Part shown: positions 7,818 through 18,627 of the stretch, piece by piece
Position numbering within the stretch: position 1 is the first letter of the stretch
How the letters are laid out: every line of letters starts with the position of its first letter
Assembly (NCBI RefSeq): GCF_021513175.1
Contig: NZ_CP090953.1
Span: forward strand, 1,669,001-1,733,000
Length of the DNA stretch: 64,000 nt
Direction: 5' to 3'
DNA from: Sphingomonas sp. S2-65
Lineage (GTDB): Bacteria > Pseudomonadota > Alphaproteobacteria > Sphingomonadales > Sphingomonadaceae
Made by a program: the position numbers and the translations under genes
The notes under the pieces: model-generated
Told to the model about the DNA's origin: nothing
Seen by the model: the letters and a program-made list of their open reading frames with translations, nothing else
The model's database searches: none

Positions 7818-8875
7818 CTTGCGCGAGAAAGCTTCGAGATAACTGTGGCGAAGAAAACTGAATATATCACGATTGCCGCCAGTGCGTGAATGTCTTGGAC
7901 AAACGTCAGCATCGGATCGGACGGAGCCACTTGATTACCGTAACCGATGATAAATGTTAGGTCGAAGCTCTTCTGGAACGGGGCTGAAATCCGCGAAGCG
8001 AACTTCACTTTGGAATAAATCGCACCGAACACAATCCAGCAGGCCAGCAGCGCCATGAACGGACGACTTGCCGACTCTCCCCAGCCGTTTAGCGAACCGA
8101 GAGCGCGCATTATCGCGTAGTTAAATGAGTGCAGCACCGTCGCGGGTATGGCAACGAGACGTCGCCAACCGGGGCCGAAGATCGTCTCGTAAATGTCTTG
8201 CGCCACACGGGCAGAAGACCGCTCAAGTTCGTGAAGCCTTACCGTCTCGTAGTAGGTATGCTCGTCCCCCGTGGTGGCGTGCGAGAGCATGACCGTTCTT
8301 AGGAAATGCGCGCGCGTGCCGCGCAGTCTGAACCACTGGTGCATGCGATGCTCCCACGTTTTTCGGCGCGGATCCCGTCCACTAACCGACGCAGCTATCA
8401 GCTGACCGGGGTTGCTTAGAAATGTTTTGTTCATTTCGGTGCGACTAGCGATGCCAATGTTGCTCCACGAACATCCACGCAATTCACAAGCGTGAAAACT
8501 GGCGAGGGAAATCGAACAATCTTGGAAGGTGCAGTCCTTGAAGTGACAGCGCCGCCAAGTCGAGTAGGCTAGGTCGCAGGCTATGAAGCGGCACTGATCG
8601 AACATGATAATTGGGTCGCCTTCGAAGGCGCCTTGAAAGTCACATTCGCGGAACAGTATCCCTCGGACTTCTAGAGTTTCGCCGGCTTTGATCCGGGCGG
8701 CGAGCGTGGACGCTGGTACGAACCGTCGATAAGGGCCGGCATCGCGCTGGAGATCCCAGTCGTAAGGCTCCTGATCGAGAACGAACTCCGGGTCGAAGAT
8801 GGGCTCCCACCAGCAATCGCGGCGTCTATGGCCAATGTGCTGCTGCCCCGGGGTAGCAGCGGGCGCCGCATCCAT
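7814..8875 (-). CDS. Pentapeptide-repeat protein with C-terminal two-helix K+-channel-like pore
   Basis: The 353-residue protein has three parts. Residues about 68-142 form a short pentapeptide-repeat (right-handed beta-helix) segment with recurring C.F.GC-like pentads such as CRFIACDLAYSTWRRCHFKD. Residues 170-265 form a helical linker. The C-terminus has a helix (about 273-289), a re-entrant stretch SFDLTFIIGYGNQ whose GYG at 311-313 matches a potassium-channel selectivity filter, and a last helix (330-347). Pentapeptide repeats fused to an Ion_trans_2 pore are a known bacterial combination, but its role is not. The ATG at 8875 has GGAG nine bases upstream; longer frames to 9241 lack this. 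It overlaps the nucleotidyltransferase start by four bases. Confidence 0.75.
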   Translation of the reverse strand: MDAAPAATPGQQHIGHRRRDCWWEPIFDPEFVLDQEPYDWDLQRDAGPYRRFVPASTLAARIKAGETLEVRGILFRECDFQGAFEGDPIIMFDQCRFIACDLAYSTWRRCHFKDCTFQDCSISLASFHACELRGCSWSNIGIASRTEMNKTFLSNPGQLIAASVSGRDPRRKTWEHRMHQWFRLRGTRAHFLRTVMLSHATTGDEHTYYETVRLHELERSSARVAQDIYETIFGPGWRRLVAIPATVLHSFNYAIMRALGSLNGWGESASRPFMALLACWIVFGAIYSKVKFASRISAPFQKSFDLTFIIGYGNQVAPSDPMLTFVQDIHALAAIVIYSVFFATVISKLSRAR

Positions 8876-9362
8876 TGCATTGGACTCCAGGGGGGGGCGG
8901 CCGATCCCAAACATACCGCATCGATATACGCGCCGCTCCGGTCGGGGAAGAGTGTACGGGAGCCGAGAAGGTGGCTGCCGCTTGGTTCTCTTGCCGCTCA
9001 GGTTGCGCGAGAATTTTTCTTCTTCGGTTAACCTTGGAGCTACCTCAAAACCGCAAGTGGCGCGTCCGTCGAAGATGAACAGTAGACCGCTTTGCGTGCA
9101 CATCATTTCCGAGCGTAAGTGGCTGATGGTTCGTTTGCAGCCCCTCACGCTTCTACTTGGCAATAAAATGGACGTGCAGACAACGGAGCGATGCGCCCAA
9201 CGTTGCTCGCATCCCTCCCCTCCCCTTCCCCCGCACCCCATCCCGCGCTAAGGCCCTCCCGAATCTTCGTATTCAGCTGCCATCCGGCGCGCCCGCGCGG
9301 CCCCTTCTGCGGACCCCAGGCGTTCCTCGCCGGAACGATTTAGGGAAGGAACCCGTAGCCCC
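8876..9362. other. Intergenic region between the channel gene and acnA
   Basis: About 490 bases with no convincing gene. It must contain the divergent promoters of the lower-GC channel/nucleotidyltransferase pair (minus) and of aconitase (plus). Base composition shifts from mixed (to about 9200) to typical GC-rich, with a C-rich tract at 9211-9240. This marks the likely right edge of the acquired patch. No tRNA or integrase is visible at either edge. Confidence 0.5.
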
Positions 9363-12032
<2,670 letters not shown>

Positions 12033-12051
12033 GCGAGCGCGAAGCGTACCG

Positions 12052-12087
12052 AAAAAGGCCGCGGTGGACCTCCACCGCGGCCTTTTT
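12052..12087 (+). terminator. Rho-independent terminator of acnA
   Basis: A perfect inverted repeat: AAAAAGGCCGCGGTGGA (12052-12068), two-base spacer, then its exact complement TCCACCGCGGCCTTTTT (12071-12087). The T-run on the plus strand follows the acnA stop by 20 bases. The mirrored A-run means it could also stop minus-strand transcription. Confidence 0.93.
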
Positions 12088-12258
12088 GCATTGCCGCTGC
12101 GGCGGCCGGATAGCCCGCTAACCGTCCGTCCGCTCCGGCGCAAAGATCGGCACTCCCGGCTTTTAACGGCTTTGTTGTGTGGATTCAGATGGTAAGGAGG
12201 CCGCAGCTGCAGCGTCCCCGCACCTCGGCTCGCCTCGCACCCCATGTGGAGCATCAAG

Positions 12259-13866
12259 ATGTTCAAGAAGAGCCCTGCGACCCTCGAGGTTCGAACGGCT
12301 GTCCCCGACGACGTTCCGGGGATCCTGACGCTGATCGGCCAGGCCTATCCCGGATTCGGCAATTACAGCGCCGGTCAGGTCAGCGGCCAGATCAACAACT
12401 TTCCCGAAGGCCAGTTCGTCGCGGTCCTTGCAGGCGAGATCGTCGGATATTGCGCGTCGTCGCGCATCGACGAGGCGATCGCGCTGTCGTCCCATGATTG
12501 GGCGACGATTACCGGCAACGGCTTCGGAAGTCGCCACGATGCCACCGGAGACTGGTTGTACGGCATCGAAATGGCCGTCGACCAGCGGCAGCGCGGCATG
12601 CGCATCGGCAAGCGCTTGTATGAGGCACGCCGCGTGCTGGCCGAGCGGCTGGAACTACGCGGGATCGTCTTTGGCGGACGCATGCCCGGCTACGCCAAGG
12701 TCAAGGCCAAGGTGGACGGCCCGGATGACTATCTGGCCCGCGTCGCTGCCGGCGAGTTCCGGGACCAGGTCATCAGCTTCCAACTCGGCAACGGCTTCAA
12801 GCCGATCGGCGTGCTCCCGCGATACCTGCCGTCGGACAAGGCTTCGGAGGGCTTCGCCGCGCACATGGTCTGGCGCAATCCGTATGTCGACCCGAACGAG
12901 CCCGTTGCTTTCCGCGTGCCCCGGGACGTCGAAAGCGTCCGCCTGGCCACGGTGCAGCTTCAGGCCCGCGCCGTGAAGGATTTCGCCGAGTTCGTCCAGA
13001 ACGTAGAATATTTCGTCGACGTCGCCGCCGACTACCGCTCGGACTTCGTGGTGTTTCCCGAGCTCTTCACCATGTCGCTTCTGTCGTTCGAGAAGGAGGA
13101 CCTGTCGCCGATGGAGGCGATCGACCGGATGACCGAGCATCGCGAGCCGATCGTCCAGGAACTCTCCCGCATGGCGCTGCGCTACAACATCAACATCATC
13201 GGCGGATCGCACCCGACGCGGACCGAAGACGGCAGCATCCAGAATGTCGCTTATGTCTGCCTGCGCGACGGATCGGTCCACGCGCAGGAAAAGATCCACC
13301 CGACGCCCAACGAAGCCTATTGGTGGAAGATCAAGGGCGGCAGTTCGGTGGACGTGATCCAGACCGACATCGGCCCAATCGGCGTCCTCATCTGCTACGA
13401 CAGCGAGTTCCCCGAGCTTGCGCGCCGGCTGGTCGACGAGGGGGCACGCATCATCTTCGTGCCGTTCTGCACCGACAATCGCCAGGGGTATATGCGGGTG
13501 CGCTATTGCGCCCAGGCGCGCGCGATCGAGAACCAGTGCTTCGTCGTGCTCTCCGGAAATGTCGGCAACCTTCCCGGCGTCGACAATATGGACATCCAAT
13601 ATGCGCAGTCCTGCATCCTCACGCCCTGCGACTTCCCCTTCGCCCGCGACGGCATCGCCGCGGAAGCCAGCGAGAATATCGAGACGCTGACGATCGCAGA
13701 CGTCAACCTCGCCGACCTGACCTGGGCGCGCGCGGAAGGCACGGTCCGCAACCTGGCAGACCGACGTTTCGACCTCTACCGAATCGATTGGAACCGCAGC
13801 GCCCCCCGCGATCTCGGCCCGCCCGAGGAAAAGCCCCGCGGCTCGAAGGCCCCCGGCGGCGGCTGA
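12259..13866 (+). CDS. GNAT acetyltransferase - nitrilase superfamily amidohydrolase fusion
   Basis: A 535-residue two-domain protein. Residues about 8-215 are a GNAT acetyltransferase with the acetyl-CoA loop QRQRGMRIGKRLYEAR. Residues about 228-510 are a carbon-nitrogen hydrolase with the full Glu-Lys-Cys triad: VVFPELFT, AQEKIHPTPNE and GVLICYDSEFPE. This N-acetyltransferase/nitrilase fusion is a recognised branch of the nitrilase superfamily whose substrates are unknown; deacylation or amide hydrolysis of a small amine compound is plausible. The ATG at 12259 has GGAG seven bases upstream; the in-frame ATG at 12244 has none. The 170 bases before it, after the acnA terminator, should hold its promoter. 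Confidence 0.9.
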   Translation: MFKKSPATLEVRTAVPDDVPGILTLIGQAYPGFGNYSAGQVSGQINNFPEGQFVAVLAGEIVGYCASSRIDEAIALSSHDWATITGNGFGSRHDATGDWLYGIEMAVDQRQRGMRIGKRLYEARRVLAERLELRGIVFGGRMPGYAKVKAKVDGPDDYLARVAAGEFRDQVISFQLGNGFKPIGVLPRYLPSDKASEGFAAHMVWRNPYVDPNEPVAFRVPRDVESVRLATVQLQARAVKDFAEFVQNVEYFVDVAADYRSDFVVFPELFTMSLLSFEKEDLSPMEAIDRMTEHREPIVQELSRMALRYNINIIGGSHPTRTEDGSIQNVAYVCLRDGSVHAQEKIHPTPNEAYWWKIKGGSSVDVIQTDIGPIGVLICYDSEFPELARRLVDEGARIIFVPFCTDNRQGYMRVRYCAQARAIENQCFVVLSGNVGNLPGVDNMDIQYAQSCILTPCDFPFARDGIAAEASENIETLTIADVNLADLTWARAEGTVRNLADRRFDLYRIDWNRSAPRDLGPPEEKPRGSKAPGGG

Positions 13867-13913
13867 GTTCTACGGGTTACGATGCCGGACAGCGGCAGAC
13901 AGCCAACCACTTA

Positions 13914-14032
13914 CCCTCTCCCCTCCGGGGAGAGGGCCGGGAAGAGGGGCAGTGCCGCGGATTCACCGCACGCAGCCGCCCACTTCTCCCTCTCCCCTCC
14001 GGGGAGAGGGCCGGGGAGAGGGGCAGTGCCGC
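13914..14032. repeat. Two direct copies of the CCCTCTCCC palindromic repeat
   Basis: Nearly identical units CCCTCTCCCCTCCGGGGAGA + GGGCCGGG + AGAGGGGCAGTGCCGC at about 13914-13957 and 13984-14032, in the gap between the convergent nitrilase-fusion and FKBP genes. Each forms a hairpin, so they may also separate the two transcripts. Confidence 0.85.
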
Positions 14033-14061
14033 AAATCCGCGGCGCCTGCCCCAGCGGCCGC

Positions 14062-14550
14062 TTACTTCCCCTCGATCCCCAGCAATTCGATCTTGAACAG
14101 CAGCGTGGACCCGCCCGGGATGGGGCCCTTGCCCTCGGGCCCATAAGCCAGGTCCGAAGGCGAGGCGATTTCGATCGTGTCGCCCACGCCCATCATCGGC
14201 ACGGCCAGCTGCCAGGCCGGGATCAGCGCTCCCAACGGGAAGGTCGCCGGCTCGCCGCGGGCATAGGAGCTGTCGAATTCGGTGCCGTCGATCAGCGTGC
14301 CGGCATAATGGAGCGTCACCGTGTCCTCGACGGTCGGGTGCGCGCCGGTGCCGGTCCCCTTGATCCGCCGCCAGCGCAGCCCGCCCTGCAGCGGCTGCCA
14401 GCCGTCGCTCGCCTTGAGCTGCGCCAGTGCCAGCGACTGGCGATTGTGCCACGCCGCATCCTGCGAACGATCCTGCCCGGTCTGCGCCACTGCAAACCCT
14501 GCCGCGCCCAGCCCCAGGGCACCGATCACCACCAGCCACGTCTTCTTCAC
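14062..14550 (-). CDS. FKBP-type peptidyl-prolyl cis-trans isomerase, exported
   Basis: A 162-residue prolyl isomerase. It has an N-terminal signal or anchor (KKTWLVVIGALGLGAAGFAV, cleavage likely after VAQ) and an FKBP domain from about residue 68 to the end. Typical FKBP residues are seen in VTLHYAGTLIDGTEFDSSY, PAWQLAVPMMGVGD and LAYGPEGKG. It should assist folding in the periplasm. The start is GTG at 14550 with GAGGA eight bases upstream. The gene is alone, convergent with the nitrilase-fusion gene across repeats. Confidence 0.93.
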   Translation of the reverse strand: MKKTWLVVIGALGLGAAGFAVAQTGQDRSQDAAWHNRQSLALAQLKASDGWQPLQGGLRWRRIKGTGTGAHPTVEDTVTLHYAGTLIDGTEFDSSYARGEPATFPLGALIPAWQLAVPMMGVGDTIEIASPSDLAYGPEGKGPIPGGSTLLFKIELLGIEGK

Positions 14551-14903
14551 GTCTTGCTTCCTCTCATCTCACGTGCAGGCGACATCCCCGGAAAGCCGCC
14601 GGCTTGCAATGTAGGATTTGCAGTGCTTCGCTTTGGAAGCGCTCTTTCTCACCGTCGAAGACCCCCGCCAGCCGCGGCTCGCCCAAGCCGGGACGAGGCC
14701 CGCGATGCCTTATGGTTCACTGCGTCGGAAGCCATAGGGGCACCACGCCCCAAGGCCGATTTTCACGTCGAAACCGTCAACCAACCAAGAGGTTGGTTGG
14801 CGGAATCGAATTGCCTTTGTTTTCAGTGCGGCGATACCCTCGCCAGACCGCAACTTTCTCAACTTCACCAGGGCCTCGGAAGCCCTGCGAACCAATATTG
14901 CCG
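14551..14903. other. Intergenic region with a perfect 9-bp stem hairpin
   Basis: About 350 bases with no gene I can support. It separates the FKBP gene (its promoter is at the left end) from the 3' end of mtnP. The one notable structure is a perfect inverted repeat CAACCAACC-AAGA-GGTTGGTTG at 14778-14799, with a tetraloop and no T-run. It lies about 105 bases after the mtnP stop in mtnP's direction, so it may be a processing or termination structure. Confidence 0.5.
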
Positions 14904-15770
14904 CTAGCGGAGAACCCGCCCGGCAACGGCATCCAGCTTCGCCAGCAGCGCCGGGTCGCGCGCTTTGGGCGCCGTAATCAGCGCCGTATCCAGGCACGTA
15001 TCGATCGGCGACTCGGGCCGCACTTCCGGAAGCCCGCGCAGCAGATGCCTCACCAGCCCGCGCGCCTTGGCTGCGTTTGCCGAAAGCTGCGCGATCACCT
15101 GCGCCACGTCGACCGCCGCCTCGTCCTCGCGCCAGCAGTCATAATCGGTGACCATGCCCACCAGCGCATAAGGCAGCTCGGCCTCGCGCGCGAGCTTGGC
15201 CTCGGGCATCGCCGTCATGCCGATCAGGTCGCAGCCCCACCTGCGATACAGGTTGCTCTCGGCGCGCGTGGAGAATTGCGGCCCCTCCATCGCCAGATAT
15301 GTCCCGCCCTCATGCACCTGCGCACCGGCAGCGCGCGCCGCGCCGGCCGCGAGTCCCGAAAGCCGCGGACACACCGGATCGGCCATCGATACGTGCGCGA
15401 CCATACCGCTCCCGAAAAAGCTCGAGGGCCGCCCTTTGGTCCGGTCGATGAACTGGTCGACGATCGTGAAGCTGCCCGGCGGCCGATCCTCGGCCAGGCT
15501 CCCGACCGAGGAGATGGCGAGCACATCGGTCACGCCGACTCGCTTCAGCGCGTCGATATTGGCGCGTGCGTTCAGTTCGGACGGGCTGATCCGGTGCCCC
15601 CGGCCGTGCCGCGGCAGGAAGACGACGCGAACAGGGCCTATCCGGCCGCGAAACAGCGCGTCGGACGGCGCGCCCCAGGGGCTCGCCACCTCGACCCATT
15701 CGCCATCCTCGATACCCTCGACATCGTACAGGCCCGAGCCGCCGATGATCCCGATCGTCCAGCCGCTCAC
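14904..15770 (-). CDS. mtnP: S-methyl-5'-thioadenosine phosphorylase
   Basis: A 288-residue purine-nucleoside-phosphorylase fold enzyme that splits methylthioadenosine into adenine and methylthioribose phosphate (methionine salvage, polyamine by-product removal). It begins WTIGIIGGSGLYDVEG. The phosphate site appears in LPRHGRGHRISPSE and the substrate site in YLAMEGPQFSTRAES and GMTAMPEAKLARE, the MTAP signature. The start is the GTG at 15770, whose GTGA overlaps the stop of the permease gene by four bases. An in-frame extension upstream is only a shadow of the permease gene. Confidence 0.95.
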   Translation of the reverse strand: MSGWTIGIIGGSGLYDVEGIEDGEWVEVASPWGAPSDALFRGRIGPVRVVFLPRHGRGHRISPSELNARANIDALKRVGVTDVLAISSVGSLAEDRPPGSFTIVDQFIDRTKGRPSSFFGSGMVAHVSMADPVCPRLSGLAAGAARAAGAQVHEGGTYLAMEGPQFSTRAESNLYRRWGCDLIGMTAMPEAKLAREAELPYALVGMVTDYDCWREDEAAVDVAQVIAQLSANAAKARGLVRHLLRGLPEVRPESPIDTCLDTALITAPKARDPALLAKLDAVAGRVLR

Positions 15771-17194
15771 GCTGCCGCCTTGTCCACGTTGCGGCGCGAA
15801 TAGGCGAAATAGACGCCCAGCCCGATCACGTTCCAGATCCCGAACAGCAGCTGGGTTTGGCCCGGCAGGCTGACGAACAGATACAGGCAGCCGAAGATCG
15901 CGCCGAGGCCGACCAGCCACGCTGCCGGCGCGCGGAACGGCCGCACTGCGTTCGGTGCCCGCCGCCGCATCACCAGCATGCAAAGCCCCACCGCCGCAAA
16001 GGCCGTCAGCGTACCGGCATTGGCCAGTGCCGCGATCTCGTCGATCGGGAAGAAGGCCGCGAAAAAGGTCACCACGCAGGCGGTGAAGATCGTGATCCGC
16101 ACCGGCGTCCCCCGCCGCGACACCCGCGCCAGGCTCTCGGGCAGCATGCGGTCGCGGGCCATCACGAAGAAGATGCGGCTCTGACCATAAAGGAAGGCCA
16201 GGATCACCGTCGGCAGCGCGATCACGGCCGAGGCGGCGAGCACGGTCGCAGTGAAGGGCTGGCCGATCTGGCGCAGTATCAGCGCCAGCGGCTCGGGGCT
16301 GTCGGCGAAGCGCGTATAGCTCAGCGCGCCGACCGCGGTGACCGCCACGACCATGTAGATGACGACGCAGACGAGCATCGATCCGACAATGCCGATGGCG
16401 AGATCGCGGCTCGGGTTCTTGGCTTCCTCCGCCGCGGTCGAGATCGCGTCGAAGCCATAGAAAGCGAAGAAGATGATCGCCGCCGCCGCCATCACCCCGC
16501 GCTCGACGCCGTCGCCGCTCAAATGCTTGGAAAAGCCGAAGGGGGCGAACGGCTCCAGATTGGCCGCGTCGAAATAGGGCAGCGCCACCGCCACGAAGAT
16601 CGCGAGCGCGATCAGCTTCACCACCACCAGGATCGCGTTGAGCGTCGCGCTCTCCCGGGTGCCGACGATCAGCAGCCCTGCGACGATGGCGACGATCGCC
16701 AGCGCGGGGACGTTCACGCCCCACTCGGCGATCGCGCCGTTCAGCATCACCGGTCCGTGCGTCAGTGCCGCCGGCAAATGGATGCCCAGCCCGTGCAGGA
16801 AGCCGGTGGTATAGCCCGACCAGCCCACTGCCACGGTCGCCACCACCAGCGTATATTCGGCCAGCAGGCTCCACCCCACCACCCAGGCGACGACTTCGCC
16901 GAGCACCGAATAGCTATAGGTATAGGCGCTGCCCGATGCCGGGATCATCGTCGCCATCTCGGCATAAGCCAGCGCCGCGCAGGCGCAGATCGCCCCGGCG
17001 ATCGCGAAGGACAGGATCACCGCCGGCCCCGCGCGGTCCGCGCCGACGCCGATCAGCGTCAGGATGCCCGTGCCGACGATCGCGCCGACGCCCAGTGCGA
17101 CGAGATGCGGCCACGACAAGGTGCGCTGGAGCCGATGTTCGGGCGGCCGCTCATGATCCGCGACGATCGGCTTCAAACGAAACAGGCTGGCCAT
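15767..17194 (-). CDS. APC-superfamily amino acid permease
   Basis: A 475-residue cationic-amino-acid-transporter-like permease with 12 or more helices. The first helix contains VALGVGAIVGTGILTLIGVG, the substrate-binding unwound helix of APC carriers, and EMATMIPASGSAYTYSY follows in helix 3. The ATG at 17194 has GAGGGG seven bases upstream; a TTG two codons earlier would leave no spacing. The four-base overlap with mtnP suggests one mRNA, so the cargo might be methionine-related or another amino acid. Specificity is not readable from sequence. Confidence 0.9.
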   Translation of the reverse strand: MASLFRLKPIVADHERPPEHRLQRTLSWPHLVALGVGAIVGTGILTLIGVGADRAGPAVILSFAIAGAICACAALAYAEMATMIPASGSAYTYSYSVLGEVVAWVVGWSLLAEYTLVVATVAVGWSGYTTGFLHGLGIHLPAALTHGPVMLNGAIAEWGVNVPALAIVAIVAGLLIVGTRESATLNAILVVVKLIALAIFVAVALPYFDAANLEPFAPFGFSKHLSGDGVERGVMAAAAIIFFAFYGFDAISTAAEEAKNPSRDLAIGIVGSMLVCVVIYMVVAVTAVGALSYTRFADSPEPLALILRQIGQPFTATVLAASAVIALPTVILAFLYGQSRIFFVMARDRMLPESLARVSRRGTPVRITIFTACVVTFFAAFFPIDEIAALANAGTLTAFAAVGLCMLVMRRRAPNAVRPFRAPAAWLVGLGAIFGCLYLFVSLPGQTQLLFGIWNVIGLGVYFAYSRRNVDKAAA

Positions 17195-17269
17195 CCACAA
17201 TCCCCTCTTGTTGGGATTGGTGATAGCGCGAAGCCCGCTAGGCGCAATCCGCCCGGTCGTGACAGTCGA

Positions 17270-18627
17270 TCAACGGCGCAGCTTCGCTCCTCGCTCGCTG
17301 GTCACCGCCGCGCCCTCGGACGCGGTCACTTCCAGGCCGCGCGCATCCACTTCGGCATGGCGGAACAGCATGCCGCGCTTCGATTGGATGCGGACATTCT
17401 TGAAGGTCACGGCCTCGATCCCCCGTTCGGGCAGGCCGACGACGATGCCCGCCCGCTCGGCGCCGGTGGCAGTCAGTCCGTCCACGGTGACGTTGCGGAT
17501 CCACGGCGTGCTGTTTCGCTTATAGGGCTGCGCCGGATCGCTGTCGGCCGATAGATCTGGTGGCCGAGAACGAATCCGCCCTTGGCCTTGAGCGTCGCGG
17601 CGACGGCTTCCTCGTCATAGCCCGCGCCCTCGTAATAGCTGGAGAAGACGATCGGCGTCTCGACATCGGTCATGCGGTTGTTGCGGAACACGATATCCTG
17701 CACCACCCCGCCACGCCCCCGCGGCGTCTTGATCCGGATGCCATACATCGCGCCGTCCAGTTCATTGTCCTCGATCAGCACGTTGCGGACGCCGCCCACC
17801 GTCTCGCTGCCGATGCAGATGCCGCGCCCGGCCTTGCCGCGATTACCGCGGATCACGATGTTCTCCACTGCCGCGTCGGGCCGCGCCGGGTTGGCCTTGA
17901 GCGATTTGATCGCCACCACGTCGTCGCCGGTGTCGAACCAATTCTCTTCGATCAGCACGTTGCGCACGTCGATCGGATCGATTGCGTCGGTGTTCGGCGA
18001 ATGCGCCATCGCCACGAAGGCCATGCCGCGCACTGCGATGTCCTCGCTGTCCTTCAGCACCAGGTGGAAGCTCGGCGAATTGTAGAGGCCCACGCCTTCG
18101 AACACGAGATTGCGGCTGCGCACGGCATGCACCAGCCGCGGCCGATTGGTGCCGCCCCCCTTGCGGTTCTGGCGTGCCTGCGCCCGCCAGCGATCCCACC
18201 ATGCCGAGCCCTGTCCGTCGATCCGCCCCTTGCCCGTGATCGCGACATTCTCGGCATCGGCAATGTTGATCAGCGCGATCCAGTCGACATTGGTGACATA
18301 GGCCCTGGTAGCCGCCGTGACCTTGTACGATGCCTCGTCGGTGATCCCGACCAGCTCGGAATTGGCGGCGAGATGCAGGTCGATGTTCGATTTCAGGAAG
18401 ATGGGTCCGATCAGATATTCGCCGCGCGGCACTTCGACTCGCCCGCCGCCCTTGGCCGCGCAATCGTCGATGGCGCGTTGAAACGCCTGCGTATCCAGGA
18501 ACACCCGCGTGCCCTTGACGCCATAGTCGGTGACGATGCAGGTCCGCGCCGCGGGCTTGAGCGTAGCTTGGGCGGCAGCATTATTCGGCAGTGCCGCCAG
18601 TGCCAGCAGGGTGAGGCCCAGTCGCAT
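17270..18627 (-). pseudogene. GH28 polygalacturonase family gene with a 1-base frameshift near its 3' end
   Basis: The reading frame encodes a signal peptide (MRLGLTLLALAALPNNAAAQ) and a GH28 right-handed beta-helix with NTDAIDPID, FDTGDDVVAIKS and IRIKTPRG. The usual catalytic-site GHG is GRG here (GRGICIGSETVGG). Near 17546-17550, just after LGHQIY, one base is missing. The remaining C-terminus (ADSDPAQPYKRNSTPWIRNV and on to 17270) is intact in another frame. Repaired, the protein would be 452 residues, normal for GH28. As read, translation ends at 17473 with a scrambled tail. It could be a real mutation or a sequencing error. The start ATG shares one base with the stop of the pectate lyase gene (TGATG). 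Confidence 0.85.

Noticed and set aside
7006..9362. Integrative element with defined ends around the lower-GC pair
   Set aside because: No integrase, tRNA or direct repeats were found at either border; only the composition and the flanking repeats hint at transfer.
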